This document shows positions 53,939 to 61,431 of a DNA stretch of 64,000 bases, piece after piece. The stretch is from assembly GCA_021372245.1 (NCBI GenBank), contig JAJFUV010000287.1, forward strand, positions 1 to 64,000, written 5' to 3'. The stretch comes from Terriglobales bacterium. GTDB taxonomy: Bacteria; Acidobacteriota; Terriglobia; Bryobacterales; Bryobacteraceae. Under the pieces are notes generated by a model. It did not search any database. It was given only the letters and a program-made list of their open reading frames with translations, and had not been told where the DNA came from. Numbering within the stretch: the first letter of the stretch is position 1; every line of letters begins with the position of its first letter. The position numbers and the translations under genes were made by a program.

Positions 53939-54826
53939 ATGAGCCTACGCCTGATGAACATTGTCTGGAAATCTTCGGTGGGCGATCCACAGGCCAAGTT
54001 AGTTCTTCTGCGCCTTGCTGACCGCGCGGACAAGGATGGGATTTGCTGGCCATCTCTCAACACCCTAGCGGCGGAAACCGAACTTCACAGGTCAACGGTT
54101 TGCAGGAAGCTGGATGAACTGGAATCCGCCAAATTCATTACCCGCGAACGGTTCAAAAACGGATGCAAGTATGACGTTTCAGGTGTTGAAAAGGTGTCGC
54201 ACGCTGCGACTGGTTCGGATAAAGAAGTAGTCGCAGGCTGCGACAGGTTTGATGAGGAAAGTAGTCGCAGGCTGCGACCAGTCGCACAGAGCGACCAGTC
54301 GCACACTGCGACTCAGGTAGTCGCAGGCTGCGACTCAGGTAGTCGCACAGAGCGACTTTCTAAGTATAAAGAACCACCAGAGAACCACCAGAGAACCCAC
54401 AACTCTCAAGAGGGCGATGATTGGAGCGAGTGGGACGACGATCCACAGACAAAACCAAACTTCGGCAAGCAAGCGGAGGAAATCGTCAACGCTTACCCAC
54501 GAAAGCAAAAGGTCGCAATCTCGTTGGAGATCGTCCGGAAAGACCTGCGGGCCGGATGTGACTTCGATGCGATGCTGGCGGGAACACGGGCATGCGCTGC
54601 CGCAATCGCCCAAATGCCGTCTGGCGCACTCAATCGCTACGTCCCTTCTGCCGAGTCGTTTTTCCGAGACAAGCGATGGCAGGACGATCCGCAAACCCTG
54701 ATCCGTAAGCCTGACGCCCCCCCTCTCAACGGCCACAACGGCAGCGCCCATCGCGCGGCAAAGCGGGCCGGCGAATACGAAGAAACCAACCTCGAAATGC
54801 CAGACCTAACCCCAATCACCCGATGA
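53939..54826 (+). CDS. Replication initiator, O-protein-like, with internal origin
   Basis: 295 residues. N-terminal winged helix (MNIVWKSSVGDPQAKLVLLR, WPSLNTLAAETELHRSTVCR) as in phage O/DnaD-like initiators; C-terminal domain (YPRKQKVAISLEIVRKDLRA) shared with phage replication proteins. The middle (about 87-140) is low-complexity because it covers seven iterons, like lambda O. It is followed by a helicase loader and DnaB. Confidence 0.8.
   Translation: MSLRLMNIVWKSSVGDPQAKLVLLRLADRADKDGICWPSLNTLAAETELHRSTVCRKLDELESAKFITRERFKNGCKYDVSGVEKVSHAATGSDKEVVAGCDRFDEESSRRLRPVAQSDQSHTATQVVAGCDSGSRTERLSKYKEPPENHQRTHNSQEGDDWSEWDDDPQTKPNFGKQAEEIVNAYPRKQKVAISLEIVRKDLRAGCDFDAMLAGTRACAAAIAQMPSGALNRYVPSAESFFRDKRWQDDPQTLIRKPDAPPLNGHNGSAHRAAKRAGEYEETNLEMPDLTPITR
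54196..54356. repeat. Seven palindromic iterons, candidate replication origin
   Basis: Seven 15-base copies of GTCGCAnnnnGCGAC (mostly GTCGCAGGCTGCGAC or GTCGCACAGAGCGAC) start at 54196, 54230, 54264, 54281, 54298, 54320 and 54342. The spacing is 34, 34, 17, 17, 22 and 22, so they fall in pairs. They lie inside the initiator gene, as in lambdoid origins. They are likely its binding sites. Confidence 0.8.
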
Positions 54827-55455
54827 ACTCAAAATCCGCACTCCAAGCGCTCGATGAACTGATCAAAGCCGCTCCTGATACTCCGGCCATGGAAGCCGAT
54901 CCCAAGAAGACTTTCGCCGCACAAACCGGCGTCCCTGATCGCTACCGGTCCAAATGGCCGTTTCCGCAAGACCTGGAATGGTTGGGGCGGATGGAAAAAA
55001 TCAAAGGGCAAACGCATCACGGCGGAATGGCTGTGCTGATCGGACCACGAGGCACAGGCAAGACCAGACTGGCGGCCGAAGCGATGCGCTACCACCCGTG
55101 CGACGGCATCCTGCTCTATGCGCGATACACCACTGCGATGGGGCTCTTCCTCCGCCTCCGCGCCACCTATGGCGGGCAATCGGAAGAATCGGAAAACGAC
55201 ATCGTGGAAGCAATGGCGACTGCGCCGATCCTGACGATTGACGAGATTCAAGAGCGAGGCCACACGGCATGGGAAGACCGACTGCTGACCCACATCATCG
55301 ACCGCCGATATGGGGCGATGCTGCCAACGATCCTGATCGCCAACCTCACCATTGCGTCCCTGGCGGAATGCCTTGGGGAATCGATTGTCTCCCGCATCCA
55401 AGAGACCGGCGGGATCATCCGTGTTGAAGGACAATCGCACCGCCGCGGCGCATGA
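54823..55455 (+). CDS. DnaC-like helicase loader ATPase
   Basis: 210 residues. P-loop LIGPRGTGKTRLAAEAM (about 72-88), Walker B PILTIDEIQERGHTAWEDRL, and a later sensor strand TILIANLTIASLAECLGESI are as in DnaC/IstB-type AAA+ loaders. It sits between initiator and DnaB, overlapping both by four bases. Confidence 0.85.
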   Translation: MNSKSALQALDELIKAAPDTPAMEADPKKTFAAQTGVPDRYRSKWPFPQDLEWLGRMEKIKGQTHHGGMAVLIGPRGTGKTRLAAEAMRYHPCDGILLYARYTTAMGLFLRLRATYGGQSEESENDIVEAMATAPILTIDEIQERGHTAWEDRLLTHIIDRRYGAMLPTILIANLTIASLAECLGESIVSRIQETGGIIRVEGQSHRRGA

Positions 55456-56888
55456 ACGACTTTGCACCAGAAACCGCCGACGACGTGACCCGCGCTCTGC
55501 CGCATGCGGTAGGACCAGAGAAAGCGATCCTGTCCTGCATGCTGGACGATCCGCAGGAGTTCCTGCCGCGCGCCATCGAAGCCGGCCTGAACGATGGGCA
55601 TTTCTACCTGCCCCACCATGCCGTGCTTTACGGGTTTCTCGTGAAACTCTTCGACTCGAATCAGCCCATCGAAATCGTTTCGCTCACGCAGCGCTTGCTG
55701 GATGCCGGCATGCTCGACCGAGTGGGCGGCCCGGCCGGTCTGGCTGACCTCAACGGCTACGCCTTGCAGCCTTGGCACTTCGATCACCACCTGCGGATCG
55801 TGCGGGACAAGTTCATGGTGCGCTCGCTCATCCAGGTGGCGACCGAAACGATTGCATCCGCCTACGACCAGCCGGACGAAACGGCGGAACTTCTCGATGC
55901 GACCGAGGCCCGAATCATGGCGATCCGCGAAGCCGGCCAGACGATGGCCGAAGAGACGCTTGGCGCAACGGTCAACCGGGTGGTGGATCGCATCAACGCA
56001 ATCATCCGCCACGAGCCCGAAGCCGCTGGCGTCTCAACCGGATTCACCGGCATGGACAACCTTGGCGCGTTCCTCAAGCCCGGTGAGATGTTCGTGGTGG
56101 CCGCCCGCCCGTCGATGGGCAAGACGGCCTTCATGATGAACATGGTGGAAACCTTCGCTGTGGATCACCAGCGCAACACCTTGGTCTTTTCAGCGGAAAT
56201 GACGCGCGACAGCCTCATGCAGCGCGCGATTTGCTCCCGAGCGAAGTTCCCCATTTCCGCGATCCAAAAGGGACAGCACACGCCAAACAAAGCCGACCTC
56301 CAGCGCTTTCAGCGCGCATCGATCGATTGGGCATCATCGCCGCTCAAGATCAACGACAAGGCACAGATCACGATTTCCGAAATCCGGGCCGTGGCACGCC
56401 GCCGACACCGTGAAAAGCCGCTGGAACTCATCGCCATCGACTACTTGCAATATCTCCGCTCGACCTCGAAGCAGGCGAGTTTTTCACGCGAGCGTGAAAT
56501 CGCGGAAATCTCATCCGGCATCAAGGCGTTGGCCAAGGAACTTGGCGTTCCAATCATTCTGTTGGCCCAACTCAACCGCGATGCCGAGAAGCGCACCGGC
56601 AAGAGCATGGGAGTTCCGCGCATGTCCGATCTGCGCGAATCCGGAGCCATCGAGCAAGACGCCGACATGATTGGCCTGCTTTACCGAGAAGACTACTACG
56701 CACAGGACAGCGACACCAAGGAGACAGCCGCCGGCCGCTCGAAGCTGATCCTTGCCAAGAATCGCAACGGCGAAACCGGTGATGTGCCGCTGACGTTCAT
56801 CGCGCCATTCGTCCGCTTCGAGGATGGCCAGCCAGCCCCGGAACTTCCTCTGCAATCCACCAACAAATCACGATTTGACGATGACTGA
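55452..56888 (+). CDS. dnaB: Replicative DNA helicase
   Basis: 478 residues. N-terminal HAVGPEKAILSCMLDDPQEF domain; RecA-like core with VVAARPSMGKTAFMMNM (P-loop), VFSAEMTRDSLMQRAICSRA, IAIDYLQYLRST (Walker B), VPIILLAQLNRDAEKR and LRESGAIEQDADMIGLLYRE. Full length for DnaB. It unwinds DNA at the phage fork. Confidence 0.93.
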   Translation: MNDFAPETADDVTRALPHAVGPEKAILSCMLDDPQEFLPRAIEAGLNDGHFYLPHHAVLYGFLVKLFDSNQPIEIVSLTQRLLDAGMLDRVGGPAGLADLNGYALQPWHFDHHLRIVRDKFMVRSLIQVATETIASAYDQPDETAELLDATEARIMAIREAGQTMAEETLGATVNRVVDRINAIIRHEPEAAGVSTGFTGMDNLGAFLKPGEMFVVAARPSMGKTAFMMNMVETFAVDHQRNTLVFSAEMTRDSLMQRAICSRAKFPISAIQKGQHTPNKADLQRFQRASIDWASSPLKINDKAQITISEIRAVARRRHREKPLELIAIDYLQYLRSTSKQASFSREREIAEISSGIKALAKELGVPIILLAQLNRDAEKRTGKSMGVPRMSDLRESGAIEQDADMIGLLYREDYYAQDSDTKETAAGRSKLILAKNRNGETGDVPLTFIAPFVRFEDGQPAPELPLQSTNKSRFDDD

Positions 56889-57153
56889 CGCCATGAACCC
56901 ACAACTTCAAACCCTGCTCGCCAAGGTGAACCACCTGCAAGCCGCCCGTGCTGCCAACCACGACGGCGAGCGCCCGATCTGCTCGCTGCTCGAAGCCTCG
57001 CACCAGACCAGACTGGCAGCACTGCAACGCCAGATTTCCCGACTCTCCACGCCCGGCCGAGTGGCCGGATCCGAGGAAACCCCCACCAGCATCCGGCCCG
57101 ACTCTCACCGGGGTGAAAGCCGGGTGCCGGTGGGAAACACTCTCTGCCAATGA
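56881..57153 (+). CDS. Small hypothetical protein
   Basis: 90 residues. QTLLAKVNHLQAARAANHDG is helical, and the tail is Ser/Pro/Arg-rich and may be disordered. Overlaps DnaB by eight bases and the next gene by four. Confidence 0.5.
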   Translation: MTDAMNPQLQTLLAKVNHLQAARAANHDGERPICSLLEASHQTRLAALQRQISRLSTPGRVAGSEETPTSIRPDSHRGESRVPVGNTLCQ

Positions 57154-58046
57154 TCGCGGAACTCATGGAAACGATCAGCTATCTCCGCCGCGGCCGGAAG
57201 CTGCGCGCCAGTGGGGCCGTAGTCGAGCGAGACGAGGCCACGCGCATGACCAAGGTGAAGCCGGCCCGCGACGGCTGGGGCATGGTATGGCTGGACGAAA
57301 CCGAGATCGAGGCGGGCCGCGAGAAGCCTCCGACAAGGCCGAGGGAGAAGCGTGACACCGCGGAGCCGAAACCGATTCAGAAGCCAAGAAAGCCAAAGCC
57401 GAAGCCAAGCCAAGCCGCCGCCGGCGACATGCTGCCGATCGATCCGGAGCCATCCCCGGCCATCCGCGAGGGACAAGCGCTGATCCAGATTGCGCAAGAG
57501 CGAGGCGAGTTTGTCACCGACGTGGACGGCTTCGTCTATTGGTGGCCAAGCGCTAAGCCAGAACATGCCGGGCACTTAGCCGCGCATCAACTCCGCTGGT
57601 TGGCCGACGAACTAGACCGCCGGAATGCCGAGTGGAATCGGCGCATCGATGAATACTTTGAGAACGACAAGGATCTGGCGCGGCGGGCGCTAGACTCCGA
57701 ACAAACCAAACAGGCAACTTCCTGCTGTTGCCAGCATCCACTTGTTCTCATTCTTATGGATATCATCGACCACTACACACGCTCAGGACTCATATCCGAC
57801 CCAACGCGACACTTCCGCCCGTGCTACGGCTGCGGCGAGCAATTCCACCCCGACGACATGCACACCATCGATATCGACAAATATGGCGAGCATGACACGG
57901 CGGAAATCTGCGACGGGTGCAAAGAGGGTCACACCGATACGCCACGAATCGCGGACATCGATTTTGATGCTCTGAATCTTGATGAGAACGCCCATGTGGA
58001 CGCACGGATACCAGCGTCCCGAGACTCCGAATCCATAACCGACTGA
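57150..58046 (+). CDS. Phage protein fused in frame to the first cassette gene
   Basis: 298 codons. Residues 1-185 are a phage protein (GFVYWWPSAKPEHAGHLAAH, then LADELDRRNAEWN, a common phage motif). From about 186 the frame crosses attC-like site 2, adding an odd Cys-Cys-Cys stretch, and then enters the cassette gene whose own ATG is at 57756. The natural stop of the phage gene was probably lost when cassettes were inserted. Whether the fusion is made is unknown. Confidence 0.6.
   Translation: MIAELMETISYLRRGRKLRASGAVVERDEATRMTKVKPARDGWGMVWLDETEIEAGREKPPTRPREKRDTAEPKPIQKPRKPKPKPSQAAAGDMLPIDPEPSPAIREGQALIQIAQERGEFVTDVDGFVYWWPSAKPEHAGHLAAHQLRWLADELDRRNAEWNRRIDEYFENDKDLARRALDSEQTKQATSCCCQHPLVLILMDIIDHYTRSGLISDPTRHFRPCYGCGEQFHPDDMHTIDIDKYGEHDTAEICDGCKEGHTDTPRIADIDFDALNLDENAHVDARIPASRDSESITD
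57696..57750 (-). other. attC-like site 2 (outer end of array)
   Basis: TCCGAAC (57696-57702) and GTTCTCA (57744-57750) enclose GGCAAC...GTTGCC. It is the shortest site, 55 bases. GTTCTCA is matched by TGAGAAC at 57983-57989. The left side abuts the phage gene 57150. Confidence 0.7.
57756..58046 (+). CDS. Cassette gene, small zinc-ribbon protein
   Basis: 96 residues. CYGCGEQFHPDDMHTIDIDK and ICDGCKEGHTDTP carry two CxxC pairs, a zinc ribbon; the rest is acidic. The start is nine bases after the cassette core GTT, and the last 19 residues are read from attC-like site 3. Function unknown. Confidence 0.6.
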   Translation: MDIIDHYTRSGLISDPTRHFRPCYGCGEQFHPDDMHTIDIDKYGEHDTAEICDGCKEGHTDTPRIADIDFDALNLDENAHVDARIPASRDSESITD

Positions 58047-58083
58047 GACGCTGGTATCCGTTGCGTCTCACGACTTGTTAGCC
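57983..58083 (-). other. attC-like site 3
   Basis: TGAGAAC (57983) and GTTAGCC (58077). The inner arms ACGGATACCAGCGTC and GACGCTGGTATCCGT pair perfectly over 15 bases; the minus-strand right arm has one extra A (GCAACGG against GCACGG). Confidence 0.85.
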
Positions 58084-58093
58084 TCTTCTATTT

Positions 58094-58441
58094 ATGACAA
58101 CGACCGAACTCACCAAATGGCTCCGCGAAAATTCGTCTGGAGCGTATCGCCCTGCCGCTGAAGCTGCCGATCTTATCGACGATCTAGTGAAGAGATTCAC
58201 AAAGTTCGACAAGCCGAAATACTCAGGTGACTCGATGCTGGATGCGGTCCTTGGAACCCCGAACGCGGACTTCCGCACTTGGGTGGATTCGCTGCCGCCG
58301 TCGTATTGGGCGCGATACGATCTCAGTGCTGCTCGGATCGGATGGGAAGCCGCGTTCAAATTCATTCAGGCTAACGTAAAGCGCATGCACCCCTACCAGC
58401 GAGAGCGGAAGGGTAATACACCGGAAGGAAACGAATTATGA
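58094..58441 (+). CDS. Cassette gene, phage-type hypothetical protein
   Basis: 115 residues. It has helical segments and SYWARYDLSAARIGWEAAFK, a phrase common in small phage accessory proteins of the Ea22 kind. It starts 17 bases after GTT, and the last 21 residues come from attC-like site 4. No function known. Confidence 0.6.
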   Translation: MTTTELTKWLRENSSGAYRPAAEAADLIDDLVKRFTKFDKPKYSGDSMLDAVLGTPNADFRTWVDSLPPSYWARYDLSAARIGWEAAFKFIQANVKRMHPYQRERKGNTPEGNEL

Positions 58442-58496
58442 GTGATCGTCGAAACAGAACGGCTGATAGGGGTTGTCATGGCGCGACTTGTTGTGT
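58369..58496 (-). other. attC-like site 4
   Basis: GGCTAAC (58369) and GTTGTGT (58490). The arms ATGCACCCCTACCAGC and GCTGATAGGGGTTGTCAT pair with one bulge. The loop is similar in sequence to that of site 5 (shared GATCRTCGAAACAGAACGGC), so these two attC sites are recent relatives. Confidence 0.85.
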
Positions 58497-58500
58497 GTCT

Positions 58501-59253
58501 TCATTTATTATTGCTGGAGGGTGCTGGCGCACTGCCCGACGGGGTAGAGGGTTCGATTCCTTCATTGGCTATCTGGGTTCGAATCCCAGCTCCAGCACTC
58601 TTTATCGCTTCGGATACAACTCGGTCGTAAGCACTGATAAGGAGAAGGCAAAACTTGGCACGTCGAACCATGGTAGAAGAATCCACTTCCTGCTGAGGAT
58701 CAAGCTCGTGGGCAAACACATGTCGAAGCGTAAATGTGTCCTGCAATGTCGCCACAAACTCGTCATAAATCGAATCCACTTCAATGACGAACTGATCGTT
58801 CTTGAATACAACCTTCCTTGCGAGCGGAACAACTTTGTAGCCGATCACGGCATCAAGGTTGGATATCAGATCCTCAATGCGGTTGCAGGATACGAAATGA
58901 GCAATGATCTCACCAGCGGTCAATCGCTGGGAAGCGATGGCCATAACAAGGTCGTGGTCAAACTTGGTGATCTTAAGATCCTTCGAATTGGAAGCGAACG
59001 GCTCGCCAACATCCACCAAGTCACGAATCGCAAGGCGCATCCATCCTTGAACCGCTGCAACCAATGCAATCGGAATGTAGCGATATGCCTCAACTCGACG
59101 ATCCTCTTTGTCCCACTCTTGCTTCGCCCATTGCTCGGAAAGATGAGTAAGGGAAAACACACGCTTCGCGTATGCCATAATGCGAGGTCCTTCGTGCAAA
59201 TTCCTCTCCCGGATGGCGAGGATCTCTCCGACAATGTCTCTAGGCTTCGACAT
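58501..59253 (-). CDS. Cassette gene, HEPN-domain RNase-like protein
   Basis: 250 residues, all-helical in character. LRHVFAHELD at 176-185 gives Arg177-x4-His182, the RX4-6H catalytic motif of HEPN ribonucleases, which cut RNA in toxin-antitoxin, abortive-infection and Cas systems. No antitoxin (MNT) is adjacent. Its start is 12 bases inside the cassette and its stop 4 bases from the other boundary, so it fills the cassette and reads with the inferred attI-to-attC direction. From residue 219 the frame runs antisense through a tRNA-like sequence, so the C-terminal 32 residues may be acquired. A defence or lysogen-protection role is inferred. Confidence 0.7.
   Translation of the reverse strand: MSKPRDIVGEILAIRERNLHEGPRIMAYAKRVFSLTHLSEQWAKQEWDKEDRRVEAYRYIPIALVAAVQGWMRLAIRDLVDVGEPFASNSKDLKITKFDHDLVMAIASQRLTAGEIIAHFVSCNRIEDLISNLDAVIGYKVVPLARKVVFKNDQFVIEVDSIYDEFVATLQDTFTLRHVFAHELDPQQEVDSSTMVRRAKFCLLLISAYDRVVSEAIKSAGAGIRTQIANEGIEPSTPSGSAPAPSSNNK
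58513..58597 (+). other. tRNA-like sequence antisense to the HEPN gene end
   Basis: The 85 bases fold with acceptor GCTGGAG (58513-58519) and CTCCAGC (58590-58596), T arm CTGGGTTCGAATCCCAG, and a second T-arm-like hairpin GAGGGTTCGATTCCTTC where the anticodon arm should be (loop TTCGATT). The D region is too long. It looks like a degenerate or chimeric tRNA, perhaps a former integration site. Confidence 0.5.
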
Positions 59254-59274
59254 ATTAATATTTCACACAACGAT
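59154..59274. repeat. Second copy of the 121-base repeat at window start
   Basis: Identical to bases 1-121. It covers the start of the HEPN gene and the cassette boundary, and ends three bases into attC-like site 5. Confidence 0.95.
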
Positions 59275-59391
59275 GAGCACATCCACCACTACCAGCGGGA
59301 GCGAGTGGCGGAAACACAGGAAGGGGGCGAGTCATGAAAGATCATCGAAACAGAACGGCTGGTAGTGGTTGGATGATGCGGCTTGTTCGCT
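59265..59391 (-). other. attC-like site 5
   Basis: ACACAAC (59265) and GTTCGCT (59385). Arms CATCCACCACTACCAGC and GCTGGTAGTGGTTGGATG pair with a single bulged base on the right arm. The loop is shared with site 4. Confidence 0.88.
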
Positions 59392-59411
59392 TTCTTGTTT
59401 CTTTGTGCGAC

Positions 59412-59948
59412 TCACCAAAGATGGTCAGTTCTTACTGTGGTTGTGGTGCCTTCGAGCAAGTGCGGGTGTATGTGGAGGTAATTCCACGCGATCTCACTGA
59501 TGTTGTGTGCAAACCCATTGGCGACATCTCCCAATTGAGTGGAACGATAAATGATCCCGCAGGATACAAGACTCTTAACGATGCCATCTTGAATGCGAAG
59601 GCTATTGGCGCGAGTATTGTGACGGATGTAAAACCTGAGGATCTGCTTCTCGTCTTCGGTGAGACTGTGCAATCGCTTCGTGATGCGTTGAAATGCTTTC
59701 CGATCCCGCCAGATGCTCTTGATTCTGTCGATTACGAAACTTCCTACGGATACAAGCAACAATGCGAGCGAGGAAAGGAAAAGAACCCCCAAAATAGGGC
59801 GATAATTCTTTGTAAATTCAGTGAGTCCAAGAGTCTTACGAAAATCATCACTTCCAAAAAGCAGTATCCCTACCACAAGTCCAATCGCTATGAGGTAGCG
59901 TGGAGCGAGCTTGATAAATTCGAGCAACATCTTGAGGAAGTCAGGCAT
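59412..59948 (-). CDS. sieB: Cassette gene, SieB-type superinfection exclusion protein
   Basis: 178 residues. FIKLAPRYLIAIGLVVGILL (first membrane segment, about 11-34) and YRPILGVLFLSSLALLLVSV (second, about 49-70), then a soluble helical part (HSLTEDEKQILRFYIRHNTR), match the SieB family, inner-membrane proteins of temperate phages that abort infection by other phages. It fills its cassette: start 12 bases inside one boundary, stop 21 from the other. The DNA is more A+T-rich than the phage core. The plus-strand frame over it is a shadow. Confidence 0.75.
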   Translation of the reverse strand: MPDFLKMLLEFIKLAPRYLIAIGLVVGILLFGSDDFRKTLGLTEFTKNYRPILGVLFLSSLALLLVSVGSFVIDRIKSIWRDRKAFQRITKRLHSLTEDEKQILRFYIRHNTRANSLRIQDGIVKSLVSCGIIYRSTQLGDVANGFAHNISEIAWNYLHIHPHLLEGTTTTVRTDHLW

Positions 59949-59959
59949 CTTAATTTTCT

Positions 59960-60083
59960 AGCGAACGTCCAAGTGGAGGGACCGGCGGGGAGCGCCACGT
60001 CGCCGAAGCCAACCAACTTGCCTCTATGAAAAAGCAAACTAACAACGCCGTTCCGCTGGTTCCTCTCGCACGCCTTGTTCGCC
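59960..60083 (-). other. attC-like site 6
   Basis: AGCGAAC (59960) and GTTCGCC (60077). The right arm on the minus strand, AACAAGGCGTGCGAGAGGAA, pairs with the left arm through GAG-GGACC-GGCGG with bulges. It is the weakest-paired of the long sites. An ATG in its loop (60026) opens the next gene. Confidence 0.75.
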
Positions 60084-60349
60084 CATCAGATGTCGCTGGC
60101 GTGCAGCTAGGCTGGCATGAGTTAGAAGTTGCGCTTGATGCGATATTGAAGATTTGCGTCTCCAAGGGTAATTCGTTTGAGGAATGTTTCATGGCCTCGG
60201 AAATCGATTCAGATACCGCGCGCGACGGATTTGCCGCACTGATAGCACAAGGGTTGTTGGTTCAGCCGGATCTAGGCGGGAGGGGCGGACCATGCCTGTT
60301 TTGTCTGAGCGATGAGCTTGTAGAGAAATGTAAGCCGAACAAGGCGTGA
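60026..60349 (+). CDS. Cassette gene, hypothetical winged-helix-like protein
   Basis: 107 residues if the ATG in the attC loop is used. The natural-looking part begins after the cassette core (GVQLGWHELEVALDAILKIC; GFAALIAQGLLVQPDLG; GPCLFCLSDELV), the order of a winged-helix domain. The N-terminal 17 residues are coded by the attC arm, so a start downstream is possible. Function unknown. Confidence 0.5.
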   Translation: MKKQTNNAVPLVPLARLVRPSDVAGVQLGWHELEVALDAILKICVSKGNSFEECFMASEIDSDTARDGFAALIAQGLLVQPDLGGRGGPCLFCLSDELVEKCKPNKA

Positions 60350-60468
60350 GACACAATCCCCACCACTAACACCACAAGACCATGCCAAACGATAAACCAT
60401 TGCCGGAGCCGAAAAAAGTATCCCAACCGGAGACTGGTGGGGATTGTGTCTCACGCCTTGTTCGGCTT
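60332..60468 (-). other. attC-like site 7, perfect 34-base inverted repeat
   Basis: 60332-60365 and 60435-60468 are exact reverse complements over 34 bases, including GCCGAAC and GTTCGGC, with a 69-base loop. All other sites have mismatches and a bulge; this one has none. Symmetry would remove the strand discrimination normally given by unpaired bases. Confidence 0.9.
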
Positions 60469-60762
60469 GTGGTTTGCGCTGCTATACGCCACCGTGAGAC
60501 TGGATTCTTGATCTGCGGGGCGCGGCATGGAAACTGCCTGAACGCGGCGGCGCGATACGGCAACGGCGATCAGAAAAGCGAAACGTGGGAATGCGGATTT
60601 GTGGATCAAAACGGCAAGTTCATGGATCGACGAGAGGCGTGGGCGGTAGCAGATGCCGCTGGTCAAATTCGTCGTCCATGTGGATTCGAGCGTCATTACG
60701 ACGACCAACGTGCAGCCAATGTTGGAGACTCCGCGCTGCTATTCAGCGAGAATTTATATTAG
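60382..60762 (+). CDS. Cassette gene, phage accessory-type protein
   Basis: 126 residues from the ATG in the loop of site 7, or about 97 from GTG 60469. The natural part (FLICGARHGNCLNAAARYGN, then ECGFVDQNGKFMDRREAWAV and ADAAGQIRR) is a common small phage protein type. It ends exactly at the cassette boundary. Function unknown. Confidence 0.6.
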   Translation: MPNDKPLPEPKKVSQPETGGDCVSRLVRLVVCAAIRHRETGFLICGARHGNCLNAAARYGNGDQKSETWECGFVDQNGKFMDRREAWAVADAAGQIRRPCGFERHYDDQRAANVGDSALLFSENLY

Positions 60763-60849
60763 CCGAACGATTGAGCCCATGCACGCCGACCCTCCAAGCC
60801 CGAATCCAAGTGCAACGCCATCGGCGTTGCATGCGGCGGCTTGTTCTGA
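60762..60849 (-). other. attC-like site 8
   Basis: GCCGAAC (60762) and GTTCTGA (60843). Arms CCCATGCACGCCGA and TCGGCGTTGCATGCGG pair with one extra base on the right arm. Confidence 0.85.
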
Positions 60850-60856
60850 GGTTGCC

Positions 60857-61060
60857 GTGATCCTGCAATTCCCGGCCCTCGAAAAATGCCGCGACTGCGC
60901 TGGATCTGGCCTGACGTGGAACATCCAACGCCGGACCAAACGCCAGCAAGTCGGAAGCACCTGCCAGACCTGCCGAGGCACGGGCCGCGTCCGCAACACC
61001 GAGCCGGTCATCGTGGATGATCCTCAGAACGAAACAAGCGCTGGCACCGCGAGCAAATGA
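60857..61060 (+). CDS. Cassette gene, DnaJ-type zinc-finger protein
   Basis: 67 residues from GTG 60857. CRDCAGSGLTW and CQTCRGTGRV are two CxxCxGxG repeats, the zinc finger of DnaJ, here without a J domain. The last ten residues lie in attC-like site 9. ATGA overlap with the next gene couples their translation across a cassette boundary. Confidence 0.6.
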   Translation: MILQFPALEKCRDCAGSGLTWNIQRRTKRQQVGSTCQTCRGTGRVRNTEPVIVDDPQNETSAGTASK

Positions 61061-61124
61061 GCACGCCCATGGACACGAAACAGGAAAGCGAAATCGCGGT
61101 TGATCCAGCCGCGGCTTGTTGTGC
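61024..61124 (-). other. attC-like site 9
   Basis: TCAGAAC (61024) and GTTGTGC (61118). Arms GCTGGCACCGCGA and TCGCGGTTGATCCAGCC pair with bulges; the minus-strand right arm reads AACAAGCCGCGGCTGGATCA. Confidence 0.8.
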
Positions 61125-61431
61125 ATTGCGTGAACTCGCCGAAAGATGGGAAGTCGAGGCGTCGCGGATTGATTCCGACACTGGGGAAACCTACCCGGAT
61201 CAGGACAAAGCCGAGGCGGATCTTGGATGGGGATCAGCCGCAGGGCTGAGAAAAGCCGCTGATGAACTGCGGGGGATTCTCGCGGAAATCGACCAAACGC
61301 GAATCCAGCTCAGCGATACCCGAAAGGGTTGCCCGAAGTGTGGATCATGGCGATTCATGCCGTCAGTGAGCGGTAACGATGGATACTGCGAAACGTGTCA
61401 CGAGCGCGTTTCTATTATGCACAACTCCTAG
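61057..61431 (+). CDS. Cassette gene, C-terminal zinc-ribbon protein
   Basis: 124 residues. A helical part (LRELAERWEVEASRIDSDTG; GLRKAADELRGILAEIDQTR) is followed by GCPKCGSWRFMPSVSGNDGY and CETC, a four-cysteine ribbon. The ATG lies in the loop of site 9, so the first 22 residues come from the attC arm; TTG 61124 is an alternative start. Confidence 0.6.
   Translation: MSTPMDTKQESEIAVDPAAACCALRELAERWEVEASRIDSDTGETYPDQDKAEADLGWGSAAGLRKAADELRGILAEIDQTRIQLSDTRKGCPKCGSWRFMPSVSGNDGYCETCHERVSIMHNS

Noticed and set aside
54196-54356. A CRISPR array.
   Set aside because: The units are 15-base palindromes with 2-19 base gaps inside a coding gene, without spacer-length gaps or cas genes.
58438-59337. 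A 299-codon plus-strand frame over the HEPN gene, and a 231-codon one over sieB (59334-60029).
   Set aside because: Their composition is that of antisense shadows. The minus-strand products carry recognisable motifs (RX4H; two membrane segments plus SieB-like features).
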